Shown piece by piece: positions 11,561-23,310 of a DNA stretch of 64,000 nucleotides (within the stretch, counting starts at the first letter, position 1; every line of letters starts with the position of its first letter). A program made the position numbers and the translations under genes. Under the pieces are notes generated by a model. The model was given only the letters and a program-made list of their open reading frames with translations. It was not told the origin of the DNA and ran no database searches. The DNA comes from Blasia pusilla. Its lineage: Eukaryota; Marchantiophyta; Marchantiopsida; Blasiales. The stretch covers positions 37,944,001-38,008,000 of the forward strand of contig CM114272.1 of assembly GCA_050084515.1 (NCBI GenBank), read 5' to 3'.

Positions 11561-12873
11561 TGATACCTTTCCCGATGAAGATCTGTTCCGGATCACGGAG
11601 GCAGTTGAGCGATCGTTGTGCAGCGGATATTCGCGTTTTTAATGACTCTGCGACTTCTGCCCGATGACGGAAGAACGCGCAATTTTTTACATCGGATAGG
11701 CCCTTATGAGCTGTCAAGGGTCTTATTCAAATTAGGTGTCTTGATGAAGAGCATCGAAGATGCTTGGAAGTGAAGAGGTTCCCAGTCATCAAGGCTCGCA
11801 TATGGTGATTCCGATGGACACTATGCGGTAAAAAATACCGTGAAGAAAATTTTGGCCGCATACGATATTGGTGGCCGACTATGTACAAAGGCGTAGGTAA
11901 TTTTATTCGGAGTTGTGATGCTGTCAAAGGCGGAGTCGACCCGCGGCGACTCGCGGTGGCCTTTGGTCCCCATCATGCCCCTAGCTCCTTTTGAAAAATG
12001 GGGCATTGACCGTGAGGCCCTATCTCCCGGCCACTCGCCAAACCCGGCGGAAGTATATTCTTATCGCCACGGACTATTGTACTAAGATGGTTGAAGAGAT
12101 AGCCACGCGGAAAGATGATGATGAAAGCAATGGCTAAGTTTTTATACGAGATGATTATCACGCGTTATGGCTGTCCGTCGGAACTAGTCAGTGACCGGGG
12201 GACGCACTTCCTGAACCAAACTATTGAGTCTCTCACTTCCCACTTTCTCATTAAGCATCGGAAAACCACTCCCTATAACCCTAAAGCCAACGGGTTGACG
12301 GAAAAATCGAACGGCCTCATTTGCCGAATCTTGAATCGATTAACAGTAACCTATTCCTATGATTGGGACACAAAAATTGCCCCAGCATTATGGGCGTACC
12401 GAACAGCTGAGAAGGTGACGACAAACTACACCCCGTTCTTCCTGACTTATGGCGTACATCCCTTAACACCTATTTAATGGGCGTTGCCCACTTATTGGGT
12501 ATTGGAGGGCACAAGAACGGAAGCTGCGGACGAAGTTATCGAACACAGGAATGAGACTCTAGTGGAGTTGGAAGAAGCACGCATGCTCGCGTTACAACGG
12601 ACAGCCCAAGTGCAAAAAGAACGTAAGAAACGTTACGATCGACATCTCCGGCCACAATCTATCAATGTTGGCGACTTAGTGCTATTGTATGATAACCGGC
12701 GACTAAAGTTCCCCGGAAAATTAAAATTAAATTGGATGGGACCCTACCGGGTATTGGCCATCTATGATAATGGATCCCTCCAATTAGAAACCTTACAGGA
12801 AGAATCCCTGCCCACGCGAGTCAATGGAATGCATGTGCGTCGGTATTATGAGCCTGAACCTCAGGATGACTGA
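11561..12873 (+). pseudogene. pol: D1 integrase
   Basis: The N-terminal zinc region is frameshifted (11600-12100). The catalytic core is readable from 12115: VSDRGTHFLNQT supplies the second Asp and NPKANGLTEKSN the Glu of the DDE triad. The C-terminal GPY/F module reads KLNWMGPYRVLAIYDNGSL (about 12720-12780). A TAA at 12475-12477 stands where D2 has CAA. The ORF ends PEPQDD at 12873. No chromodomain or PHD finger follows, unlike families A and B. Confidence 0.88.
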
Positions 12874-12964
12874 AACATGAGGAAGGGGTAGGCGACGCCC
12901 GTGCCGCAAAGTCACGGCTACGAGAAGATATCTGATTAGCGCAAAGTCACGGCCACAGAAGTTC

Positions 12965-13040
12965 CAAAGAGCCCATGCTTCGCGAAGCAGCGAAGCGTAG
13001 CAAGATAGGAAGGGGAAGCGTGGCGAAGCCGCGAAGCGCC
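12965..13040. repeat. GCTTCGCGAAGC palindrome cluster (D1)
   Basis: A perfect 12-bp palindrome (GCTTCGCGAAGC) plus half-sites (CAGCGAAGCG, GCCGCGAAGCGC) lie between the integrase stop and the extra ORF. D2 has an expanded version of the cluster at the same place. Confidence 0.75.
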
Positions 13041-13097
13041 CACTTTCTTGTTACAGCCCCAGCGCCACGACCAAGAACGGACAGGGGGGGGAGCGGA

Positions 13098-13107
13098 CTA
13101 TAAGAGC
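13098..13107 (+). promoter_or_regulatory. Possible internal TATA box before the extra ORF
   Basis: ACTATAAGAG lies about 35 bp before the ATG at 13136. The block GGAGCGGACTATAAGAGCAG is kept in D2. It could drive a separate mRNA for the downstream ORF. This is position and conservation only. Confidence 0.35.
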
Positions 13108-13135
13108 AGTCGGGCGTACCCAAGCGGGTATTTTC

Positions 13136-13965
13136 ATGGACGGGATCACCACAAAGTTGCGTAGCAGGCCAAAGCGCGGTGTCCATCGAGATCAACCTAG
13201 CAACATGCCTCGCAAAGACGCCACACCCATTCTGCGAAGCGCGGCGATGCCGACGGTCAAGCTGTCACCGGAGCTGATCGAAGCGCTGGAGGAGCGATCG
13301 TTGGCAACTTTCTTTCAAGCCAACTGGACTCTAACATCAGGAGGACTCCTGAGCGAGCTTTGCTCGGCGTCTGCAGTCGCCAAATTTTGAAAGAAGGGTC
13401 TTCGGTATCGAGCTCAGCCCCAACATTGGACGGCGGACGACTGGAGAGCAACTTATCTGCTCCCGGCTGCGCCAGAGTACGAGTTTGACACGGAGTTGCT
13501 CGTCAAACATGAAGATCTTTTAGCACTCGGCTGTGTCACGTCTGAGCGCCTGGGCAGGAACGGCTACAAGGCTTCGTCACTCTCTCCGCCCGTCTTTGGT
13601 CAGTTTTGCAAACATCTGATGACCCTGTTTTATCCCGCTCGTTCTTACTATCTATCAAACAAGATCTTGAAGATGTGCTACATCATCTGGAATCAACACC
13701 TCGACCCCGAAGCCCCAGGAGTCGACTTTGCTGCTTTTGTGGACGGGCACGTACGAGGAATGGTGGACGTGCTTCATCCAAGCACGAAGTCCTTCCTCTC
13801 TCCTTTCTTGATTCACCTTTATATTCACAAGTAGGAATTGACCGCAGAGGAGGCGTTAGATTGGACGCAAGTGACCCCCGTCCGACTACCACGGAAAGGC
13901 GCAACTAGTACCAGGGGTAGCCGCGAAGTCACCCCGCCCTCCGAATACTTAGTTTTGAACTACTC
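13136..13965 (+). pseudogene. D1 extra ORF downstream of integrase (env-like position)
   Basis: Starts MDGITTKLRSRPKRG; a second ATG gives MPRKDATPILRS. It is followed by LSPELIEALEERSLATFFQ and, further on, FAAFVDGHVRGMVDVLHPS. The protein is helix-rich, with no signal peptide or clear membrane span. A TGA at 13388-13390 stands at a CGA in D2, and the TAG at 13832-13834 stands at a CAG in D2. D1 is truncated soon after. I do not recognise the family. The position matches the additional ORFs of Athila/Tat-type elements, but the predicted protein does not look like a membrane envelope. Confidence 0.7.
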
Positions 13966-14051
13966 TTTTGTACTTTAGTAAATATTTAGGGTATTCGCTT
14001 GAATGGAGAGAGAAGTTTTGTTGTCACTGAATACCGTGCAGTTGTAGCCTT

Positions 14052-14967
14052 GTGCACCATGGAGAGAGAAGTCTTAGGAATGTAACATCCTTCATGTCTC
14101 TGGATGGCATCAGAGTGATGGCGGGTGTTTCTTTCCAACCAATGGTTCAAAACGACTCAGGGTACTTTTTGTCCAGATTTAAGAGCCTTCCTTTTGAAGT
14201 GAAGGTCAAGATCTTTACCATGAGCAGGCCTACTAGTCTCTTGGACCGTATCCTTGCCCTCCAAGAATCTGCAAGGGCAAACATTTGTTACTTTCATGCT
14301 TACTCTGACCGTTATTGGACCCCAAATAGGCAACAAAAGCACACTAAGAATTAGCTATTCCGCTTAGAAGATCGCCACGTGTATGTGCGATTTGTAGACA
14401 TTGTTATGTGGAGGGAGGATAGAGGAGTACTATTAGCATGGCTAATGCTTGGGGTCACCCGCAAAGTCACTCTTCATATCTGTCATGATGTAGGGGGGAT
14501 TCTCCCTGGAGAGGATCATCCCATTGTTAGGAAGGCACGAGCCATCATTGAATATGCGTGTTCTATTGGTGGCCACACGGTAGAGGTTATTCTTGAGTTT
14601 TGTAATACTTGGGAAGTTGTAACCTCAGGGGACTTAGTATGCATTCGCTCAAGTCGTAGAAATTTTTTTGGGAAAGTTTGCGTATGTTGCCTAAACATAT
14701 GCCGTGATGTTGCAATATGGCAACGAGTCAGATTCATAGCCTAACTTGAGGCCCCTCATATGGCAGAAGGATAACATTTGTAATTGTAAAGATGAAGACA
14801 ATAAGAGGATCCATTTTTTCCAGTCATTGATTGAGTCACTGTTATTTGTCTTCATTGATGGAATTGGGCTTATTTTGAGGAGGCATGGTGTGTGTACACT
14901 CTTGACCTTGGATGATAAAAGACACTATTACGGGGATGTATGCAACCAAATAATTAATGAGAAGTAA
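14052..14967 (+). pseudogene. CACTA internal coding debris, unassigned
   Basis: Two plus-strand open stretches (14052-14354 and 14379-14744) and a shorter one to 14967, separated by single stops and small shifts. They include MSRPTSLLDRILALQESA and HICHDVGGILPGEDHP. They lie directly upstream of the DUF4216-like part and on the same strand, so they probably belong to the CACTA transposase gene or an adjacent ORF. I recognise no domain. Confidence 0.35.
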
Positions 14968-15324
14968 TGACTTATGTAGAAACAATTGCTTCTTATGCTA
15001 CTTAATTTTAAATTGTTCTATGTACAGGTACCAAAGGATTGACTATTGGAAATCCGAGTATCGTGAAGTCTATAGGTAACCTCCACATCCACTGACATCC
15101 ATTTTTTAGCTTTTTTTTTTCCATGCCTGAATCATGGACATTATAGATCCATTGAATTTCTACACCTAATAGTAATCTTATTGTCTTTTTTCTGTACATG
15201 TAGGAGTAACCAACGTACAAGGATGGTGCGCCCGAAGTACCAGGCCAAGAAAACCCTTGAGGTGAGCACTTATGCGCCACATAGTGCAATGCAGGTTTTG
15301 CGGAAGGCAACCAACCTCAAATGT

Positions 15325-15935
15325 GCGTCTTAGCTTACAAGAGAATGCAAGCCTATGGAAACCACTTCCGTGTGGTAGATCAAAGTGACGATCATTTTGT
15401 CACATACGATTCAGGGTTAATATCTGTATTCGAGCAAATGAGAAATCAAGAAGATAGAGGATAGATGCAAATGGGATACATAGAAGAGCTAACTGACATA
15501 TGGAAATTGGACCATGGGAACACATCCAATCCTATCATTCTCATGAGAGGGACTTGGGTGCGACTAGATTGGCATGGGGCTAGGGCTACAATGAAGCGTG
15601 ATAGTGATGGATTCTTACAAGCAAACTTCAGGAAAATGCAACCCCAATGGCCCGAACCTTTTGTATTCCCTAGTCAGGTTGAATAGGCTTTCTTCCTCGA
15701 CGTGGAGGAATCGCCTAGATGGCGAGTAGTGTGCCACAAGCAGGCGAGGAATCGTAGGATATCAAGTAATACTTTGGAGTTCAGTTTAGATGGCCACGGG
15801 GCTTTTGAAGCTCCCAATAGTACGGTTCAACTTGTCACAGCTGTCGAAAGTCAATATGTACCATTGATGAGGGTAGAAAGATGGGAAGGCAACATTGAGA
15901 TTGCAGAGGAACTCAATGATGCCATGGGTTCTTAA
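15325..15935 (+). pseudogene. CACTA transposase C-terminal segment (DUF4216-like)
   Basis: The reading frame gives MQAYGNHFRVVDQSDD, a TAG at about 15463, then YIEELTDIWKLDHG, ILMRGTWVRLDW, EPFVFPSQVE (stop), and FLDVEESPRWRVVCHKQARN. This order (YGxIEDIxELDYG, then a CDWV-like strand, PFVLASQ, and the PRWxVV strand) is the DUF4216 module found in plant En/Spm transposases. It is interrupted by in-frame stops. The catalytic module that normally precedes it is missing. Confidence 0.75.
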
Positions 15936-16199
15936 AGAAATGTTTGTGTGGTGTGTTCTGTCATTGGGCATGGGTTCATGGGACATGCAGGTTGTTTTTT
16001 TCTTAAGGTATTTGATGGAAAATGTGAATGAAATGTGTGACCCTGTTGAGACCCGCGCGCTTATGTGAGCAGACGCCTTAAGGCTTCCGGCTCCTAAGGA
16101 GCCTTGTCCATCAACTATTGGGGGAAGGAAGAAGCAGGTAATTTTTCTAATCAATTAGCCAGGATGTGTGTATACAATTTTGTTTCAAGGTTAGTGGCA

Positions 16200-16860
16200 T
16201 TTGAAAGAAATTGTCTCTGATTGGTGGGTTGCATTGCATTTGCAGAAAGGGACAGTTGGGGGGCAAGCTACTTGGGCAAGGGATGTTGCACACGGGCGTG
16301 TACCTGAAAGTCGTATTCCTCTCAAATAGCAAGTGGGTGTACAATATAGTGGAGAGGGACAAGCAAGCATGTCTCAAGGCGGTAGAGATGGACCCTATGC
16401 ACAGAACTCCAAGCCAAGTTCGTTATACGGTGGATATTGTCCAACGGGGCAAGGGTGGAATAGTACGAATCTATCGATTTGCAATCTCAAATTTCTCTTT
16501 CATTATACATCATAGGATGATGGTGGGAAGGTTGTGTGATGTGTCTGTACTATACTGACATATATGTCATGTGTAGACTCTATGCAGGGTGGATTCTTCA
16601 ACTACACCGAGGGACCCTATCATGCGGTGCCAAATAGTCAAGATCGGTTTGGAAGTAGCCAATACCTTTATGGACTCAATAATAGCACTCCAAAAATGTA
16701 TGGACAACCTCAATGGTTGGGGCTAGGATCCACTCAAGGAGTGCAAATGAAGGCTACAAGTAATAGCAAGTCACATATATATAGAGAAGTATCATCCCTA
16801 TTTGGAGAATTTCTTCCTCGTGTTTTCACTAATTAGTAAGTGACCTGACATCAATGCATA
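16200..16860 (+). pseudogene. CACTA internal ORFs, unassigned
   Basis: Open stretches at 16211-16558 and 16564-16836 on the same strand as the flanking transposase parts. The second is rich in Tyr, Gln and Gly (for example YGLNNSTPKMYGQPQW), like the low-complexity N-termini of CACTA ORF1 proteins. No domain was recognised. Confidence 0.35.
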
Positions 16861-17094
16861 GAGTCTGTTTGTAGGCATAAAGACTTGCTTAGTGGGCAGC
16901 AGTCTTGACTGAAGATATTCATGTGTGCAGCAAACTATACGACTCTAGGCTTGCGACAGGCAAGTGTAGGGACAACATACACACCAAACTCAGTGACTGA
17001 GAGCAGTGTGCAAGGCGAGGGGTGAAAGTCGGAAAAGTGGGTGTGAAAAACTCTGGTTAGATCACCACAACTTCAGAAGGAAAGAATAGGTGGC

Positions 17095-17507
17095 ATGCGG
17101 ACTTTAGAGCCGAGGTGTTGCGATGGCTTGACATCTCCATTATGAATTTTTCAGACCTACACTCAAGGGATTGGAATTCGATGTTGAGTGATATTTCTGC
17201 TAGATGGGAGTATGTTGGAAACAATGGCAATAGAGTGGCGGTTCCATGTTTCGAGGAATATGCACAACGAATACTCAAGACAAAGAGATTTAGATTGCGT
17301 CAGACATGGAAAGAAGCTGGAGGAGACAAGAAAGTGGCCCCACCACCTCATGTAGACCCCAACCAATGGGGGAGATTACTTACGCACTTCATGAGCGAGA
17401 GTGCAAAGACAAAGAGTGAGCAAATGTCCGAAGCACGGGCAGCAGTGACCAATCCAAACCCTGCAAGAAGAAAAGGGAATGCACCAATTGCAGAACGCAT
17501 GGTATGA
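17095..17507 (+). pseudogene. CACTA ORF1-type protein, Transposase_24-like
   Basis: The segment reads RFRLRQTWKEAGGDKK, then VDPNQWGRLLTHFMSESA, then NPARRKGNAPIAERM. This matches the pattern of the plant Ptta/En/Spm Transposase_24 family: a basic helix, PPxxVDPxxWxxL, a series of SExxKKxS/RAxx, and a GGxxxxAxRM end. The exon ends AERMV at a possible GT donor (ATG/GTATGA), and later plus-strand segments may be its 3' exons. The family role is thought to be DNA binding at subterminal repeats. Confidence 0.72.
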
Positions 17508-17619
17508 ATAATATTTAAGGATCCATCTTTAATTTCTATTACCACCATGCATATAGTTTGACAATTGGTGTTTGGTAGACTGAACTTGGTCAGTGTAACA
17601 TGTGTTGTAGAGAAAAGAG

Positions 17620-18924
17620 AAGGGGTAAACCCCTATTAAGGCGCAAGTGCATGAGGAGGCAAAGAACCAAAGGAGTTATGGTACAAGTACAGTGTCAAAG
17701 CTGGTATTTGCATCTGGTTGCTTTAGAGTAGAGGTGAATCCAATGTATTTCTAGTACATGCATGTTGATATAGAGTGAGATCCAGGTCTTATATTTCAAG
17801 CGCCAGGAACATCTGAGCTGACAGAGATCTCTGCCCGATTAAAGTCTATGGAGGAGTTTTTGCCTGAGTTTGTGACTTATATAATTGATCGCATGGATGC
17901 ATTCTCCAGCAGCATGGACATGCTACAGGCAAGCATAAAGACTGCTGTTGCTAATCAACAAGAGAACTTCATGAAGTTAATGGAACTGATTTCCATGAGC
18001 TTGAGAAGGGATCATGAGGACATAAGGGGTTCCAAGGAGAGATCAGAAACAATCCAAGAGTCGTATCCTCTCCTCATGGACTTAGTGATCGAGACCTTGC
18101 TCCTAGTGGAGCACTTGCCTCTATGCCATTGAGTGTATCCTCTCCTCACCCAATCAGCGGACCACCTTCAAGGGAGAGTGCACCCTCTCCGAAGCTGGTC
18201 ACTATTGTGCCTTCGCCTCGAGTTCTTCCACAGGTTGCCAAGGGTGTTCATAGAGTAAGAAGACTAGATACAAATGTTGGCATTTCACCAACTGGTCCAA
18301 AGAAAAAGGGAGGCACAAGAGAGGTTAAAGCTACTATGTTTGCGGGTGACCCTTTGAGTTCAGATATGTGAGTTTAGAGTGATGTTGTGCATTTTACTTT
18401 GAAGTTGCTGAAAATCATGATCTATTTGAAAGGTTAGTGAGACATTCTTGTTGATTGTGATTGTAGAGACCACAGATGAGGCCCCGACTATTGTAGGCAA
18501 ACGCCAAGTGAGGACATCGCAGAGCTGCAATTTGGAGGACACGGTATTTTCAAAGGAGAATGAGGATAGTGCAAGGATGTTGGGGAGTGGTGGACCCATG
18601 GAGTTGGATCAGTTGGATCTTCTGCAAAAGCCAATGGTGGTGAGAAGAGCAACACTTAGAAAGAGGACCCAAGAGGCTACCAAGCCGGTGTTGAAATCTG
18701 TTGTGCCTCCGTTGCAGCAGTTGATATCACGTGAGAACCCCTTTGTAGTTGTAGGTTATGGCGGCTTTCATGATGGTTGTTCTACTTTCCATGGATGTGA
18801 CATTCCACATGCGCATTCTGTTCTCCATTTGAGAGAGATCTGCAAAAGAAATATGTATTGCCATTTCCAAATATGGCTGACGATCCACCGCAAATTTATG
18901 TTGGAGATGCCATTGATAGTGTAG
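17620..18924 (+). pseudogene. Probable downstream exons of the CACTA ORF1 gene
   Basis: Two open blocks (17848-18371 with a frame change, and 18448-18924). The first is helical (MEEFLPEFVTYIIDRMDAFS and ANQQENFMKLMEL), compatible with a coiled coil. The second has IVGKRQVRTSQSC and a proline/glutamine stretch. They lie on the same strand and between the Transposase_24-like exon and the right end, where CACTA ORF1 normally ends. No domain was recognised. Confidence 0.4.
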
Positions 18925-19659
18925 TGTTATGACCATCTCATCTTGTTATGCATCTGAAAAATAGAGGCACCTTTGCTTTGTGTGTAGAATTTTTGAGTAA
19001 ACCTTCCGTTTGACATCCCTCTTGATTGTGACAATCTCCATACACTTGTAACTTTTGTACTCATAAGTAGAGGAATTTGATGTTTGTGTTTCAGTTTTGA
19101 GTGTGACAATAGAGATATACTTGGATTTTCATGTCTCAAATTTGAGAATATCAGAGGGGGAGTTTGAAATGAGAAGTAGATATTGTGTTCTTCCATTGAT
19201 GACCATCTTTCACTACAATTCACTAGGCATTCTTTTGACGTAAGAAAATATTCCATTTCAGGGTGTATGGATACATTTTGTAGCTTTGGACTTATGGCCA
19301 CAATTGGATGTAAGAAAAATTTGCTACCTGTATCTTTCAATAGATAAGGATTTTTTACTATGAAAAAGTGATCAGATTCTACAAAATGGATGGGTTGGTA
19401 CATGGGTAATATGCTTGTATGGTTTCACACGATGTTGGTAGCATTAGGACTGTACAACATATACATAATCGCATCTCGATTGCATGGATGTAAGAGAAGT
19501 AGTGATAGGTTTAGGGAGGATAGGTAGGAAGGAGTAATTCATATTCATGGATACAAAATGGACTAATTGCCGATTTCATGTACATATTTCTGTCAGCAAT
19601 AAAGCAATCTGTTATACATAAATGGTATAGTTATTTGGATATTATCAGTGAATAGGATT
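18925..19659. other. CACTA 3' non-coding region
   Basis: AT-rich sequence with no credible ORF, repeat array or RNA gene on either strand. It separates the last coding block from the subterminal repeats. Confidence 0.5.
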
Positions 19660-20114
19660 GTAAATGACATGGACAAGTCATTTTAATGACTTAGTCATTC
19701 TCTTATGATGCATGAAGTCATTATTTATTACTCTGAGTAGTCACAATTAATGACTCGCCTAGTCATTATTAATGACTCGTCTAGTCATTCTTAATGAAGC
19801 GTCTAGTCAATCCTTATGACTCATCCACTCATTCTTTATTACTCGTCTAGTCATTCTTTATGACTCATATAGTCATTTCTTATGACTTAACCTAGTCATA
19901 CAAAATGATTAGGTGAAGTCATATTTAGTGACTATGTTGAGTAACAAAAAAGAGACTCAGATATGACTACTCTCGGTTTTATTAACAACTTATACGACTA
20001 GGAGTAATGTTTATGACTAAAGTCTGGTTAAGAAATTACTTAGTCACACAGGCCCGGTTTGAGTAACATCTAGTCATTCTTCTAAGTCATCCAGAGGGAG
20101 TTTTTGTACTAGTG
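19660..20114. repeat. CACTA right subterminal repeat array and terminus
   Basis: Many near-identical units of the form GACTCGTCTAGTCATTNTT (variants at about 19735-19910), then TGACTA/AGTCAT motifs, ending GAGGGAGTTTTTGTACTAGTG. Regular spacing of about 22-24 bp in the densest part suggests phased binding sites for the element's DNA-binding protein. Confidence 0.85.
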
Positions 20115-21621
20115 GTAGAGAGTTTGTGGTGGCTTAAGCTAGTCACTCGAACAATGCTGCAGAGGCAAAGTATAGCTCGTATGAGGATGAGTGCTTGGAT
20201 GTGGTGTGGGCTGTCACACATTTCAGGTATTATCTATTTGGCAACCCCTTTACCATCATTAGTGATCATCAGCCACTTAAGTGGTTGATGGAGTCCGACA
20301 ATCTTACAGGGAAGCTTGCGAGGTGGGCTCTTTTGTTGCAGGAGTATGACTTCTAGGTGGTGCATAGACCTAGGACGCTCAACCAGGATGCAGATGGTTT
20401 GAGCCGTAACCCATGCCCGAGTCAACAAGATACGACTGGAGCTCGTTGGCATGGTGAGAGTGATGAGGAGTTGGTGCCAGGATGGCATGCGTCAGCCTAT
20501 TTGGGCTTGTTGGCTATGGAGAGCCAAATTGTTGAGACTTCAATGGTAATTTGTGATGGAGAGTCCTTAGATCCCGAGGCCGATGAGGAGACAATAGGTG
20601 GCCAAGACATTCACAACGACGGAGTGGTCTTGGAGTACCTGCGTACTGGTAGCGTCGCCAGCTGAGTGGGTGCTAGAGAGCAAGATTGGATCCTACAGCG
20701 AGCTAGACAGGTATGCTAGGAGGAGACATATGTGTTGCGAGTGTGGGAGGATGGTAGGGTGCATGTAGTGCCTCATCCTTTGCAAAGAACACGTTTGATG
20801 CGTCATGCCCATGAGGAGTTTGGTCATTTTGGAGCAAAGCGGACATACAACTTGCTCGAGATTGAGTATTGGTGGCGAGGCATGCAGACTGACGTTCATC
20901 AGTTTGTTTCCATATGCATGGTGTGTGATCGAGTCCGAGCATCATTCAATGCTCCAACTGCAAAGTTGCATCCACTTTTGATCATGGGTTTAGGTTATAC
21001 ATGGAGTTTGGATTTTGCAGAACCTTTATCTTTGACGGAACGCTATAGTCGTTATATGTTGATGATGGTCGAGCACTTCTCGAAGTGGATAGAGTTTGTT
21101 GCATTGTCTGAAAAAGCGAGTGAGGGAGTAGCGTATGCCTTCCTAGATTGAGTCTTTGAGTCATTCTGGCCTTTTTCTTTGAGGTGTTGATGACCGGTCT
21201 GAGTTCCACGAGGAGTTTCAAGCCTTGTGTGATCAGACACTGATCGACCATCGCACTCCTTCGCGAGATCATCCTGAGGCATATGGGCTAGCGGAGCGGG
21301 TTGTGCACGCAAGTATGGCTTGCAGCAAGGTCACCTAGGAGATTGGGACCTCCATTTGCCGTGGTTGGCTTTGCGATACAGATTCAGCATGCACGCATCC
21401 TTAGCGTCTTTCTCACCGTACTTGCTTTTGTATGGCCGAGAGCCAGATTTACCTACGGCCATTCGTCAAGATGTTGGTGAGGTGTTGAACCTTGATAACC
21501 CTGATGTATGGATGCGAGAATGTTCTCAGAGGGCTGAATTATTTCTGAGAGTGATGCCCATGGCATTTGAGAACTTGGCGATTGCGCAACATCGGGATAC
21601 ATTGAGGTATGCAACTATACG
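20115..21621 (+). pseudogene. pol: Gypsy family A pol: right half of RNase H and integrase
   Basis: Continues the RNase H cut at 1588: KYSSYEDECLDVVWAVTHF, then ISDHQPLKWLMES and LTGKLARWALLLQEYDF. Next come an acidic linker and the integrase: HAHEEFGHFGAKRTYNLL with CMVCDR (HHCC zinc module), SLDFAEPLSLTERYSRY (first Asp region), a decayed core near 21150-21300, and LPWLALRYRFSMHASLASFS. Decay includes a TAG at 20356 (DF.VVHR; element B has Arg), TAG stops and frameshifts. The frame stops at the 8-bp repeat ACTATACG (21614-21621) and resumes at 34416. Confidence 0.9.
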
Positions 21622-22113
21622 GTGTCGTGTCAAGAGCCTTTCTTCGAGTAAAGACGGACCTTCTAGCTGCAGCACACATGGTTTACGCAAGTCAAATTCT
21701 ATAAGAATTTCTCCATTTTCAGTATAGAATTATTATGTACACTCTCCATTCTCTCACGATAGGAATCACAAATGGTAGTGCCGAGGCGATCACTTCTTTA
21801 TAACATGGAACCCCAAAATTCCTAACTATGAAATCCCTGTAAACTATTTTACATTTGTACATAAGGAAAATAGCACAATTAGTATTAAACCCTACTCGAT
21901 CAGGCCTATTGACGTCCATGGATAGCTATATAAGGACATACAAAGTGCAATCCCATATCCTTCCGTACGTGACTATAAGAAGAATCAACGGAGTTGGAGA
22001 TTGCATCACTTGGTTCATGAACGCGTCCCCAAATTGATAAACTAGATAGCGAGTGAATCAGTGCCTATCTATAAAGAGAATCTTGACGTGGTACTGGTTA
22101 AGAAAAGGAAAAT

Positions 22114-23271
22114 TGTAATGTCTAAGTGTTTCTTATTTACAGTCAATTGTAGAGTTCGATCCCCAAGAGGATCATTGTTGGATGAAAAGAGAGTATAAAG
22201 TGATTATTATGTTGTAAAAGTAGTGTGATTGATTATGTAATTCAAATATAGTATTCCAGTAACATCTTCCGATCCTTTTTAGTACCTATGTTTTCTTCTT
22301 CAATTCTCTCGAGTGGAATTTAAAGTACGCTCAGGCAATTTGTTCTCTCGACATCTCGGAACCTCACAGAGACCTCAAGAATAAAGTTGGCTTCTCCTAC
22401 TTTCGGAACTTAATCCGTCTGGGCAAGTTACTCTCTGTCAAATAGATCTCATACAACTCTATGTTGATTATTCCATTGATGAGAAAGGTTCACCTGATTC
22501 ATTCTTCACTCGGCAGACCCAAAAAGAATATTCAGACATAAGCATCGCACATCAGAATGAATGAATGAGTGCTTTACTACTCCATCAAGAATTGGAAGAC
22601 TTCAAAGTATATACAAGCTCGAGAGGGTACAACTCTCCTGCTCGGACCATTCCTACAGCATAAGGACTTCATGAGCGAATGATAATGATAGCTTCTGTCC
22701 TGTTTCTTAAATATTCTCGAGAGTAAGAGCGTTTCTATGATCCGAAGCGTTCTTGATGAAGTTGGTGTCTCTTCAATATCTGTAACTACCTAGATCTATG
22801 GTGTGCGTTCCTTTTCCTATGATCCCTGTGAATCCGCGATACAAAACTGTTCTAACTACCAATTTGATACAAAGGGTCGCGCCCTTTCCTAGTCTAATTG
22901 TTTTAACTATGTGCCGGTTCGAATCACAATCATGTTGAGCTTTGCTGCGCTAAATTTCTGGAGGACAAAGTTCTTCAATCTTCATTCTCTTCGTGCTTCG
23001 TTTAAGAGCGAAGTACTTTGTATACAGAGCTTCGTTGAGCTTCGCTAAGCTTCGCGTTGATCCTTTATACTTCGTTACGGCTTTTGATTCTCCTCTAAGG
23101 CAAATCCTTGATCTTCCATCTCTCTGCCTTGTCTTAGGAGCTTCGTGATTCAATTGAATCTTATTCGTTCTTCTCCATAATTGCATATAATAATCCAAAC
23201 CATAATATACAAGAGTCTTTGTTCAATAAAAAGATACATTTCTTCCAAAGTACAAAATTGTGGGTATCACA
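22114..23271 (-). repeat. D2 3' LTR
   Basis: Minus-strand start TGTGATACCCACAATTTTG at 23271 and end CTTAGACATTACA at 22114. It is nearly identical to the copy at 31620-32777. Confidence 0.96.
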
Positions 23272-23273
23272 TA

Positions 23274-23283
23274 CCCCCTCCCT
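23274..23283 (-). other. D2 polypurine tract
   Basis: The minus strand reads AGGGAGGGGG two bases before the 3' LTR, the expected plus-strand primer site. Confidence 0.85.
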
Positions 23284-23310
23284 AAAATGTGAGCCGCCCC
23301 GGCGAACACT

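Larger units (their letters stand above)
5530..13921 (+). mobile_element. Ty3/gypsy element D1 (Athila/Tat-like), 3'-truncated
   Basis: Order: 5' LTR, tRNA-Asp primer site, gag, protease, RT, RNase H, integrase, extra ORF. It is homologous along its length to D2 (minus strand, 22114-32777). Similarity fades near 13921 (GTACCAGGGGTAGCC), and no 3' LTR or polypurine tract follows, so roughly the last 0.7 kb of the extra-ORF region and the 3' LTR are lost. Frameshifts and stops show decay. It sits inside the CACTA and so inserted after it or travelled with it. Confidence 0.92.

Noticed and set aside
14379-14744. ORF with HICHDVGGILPGEDHP as a known enzyme
   Set aside because: No motif matched a family I could name; left as unassigned CACTA debris.
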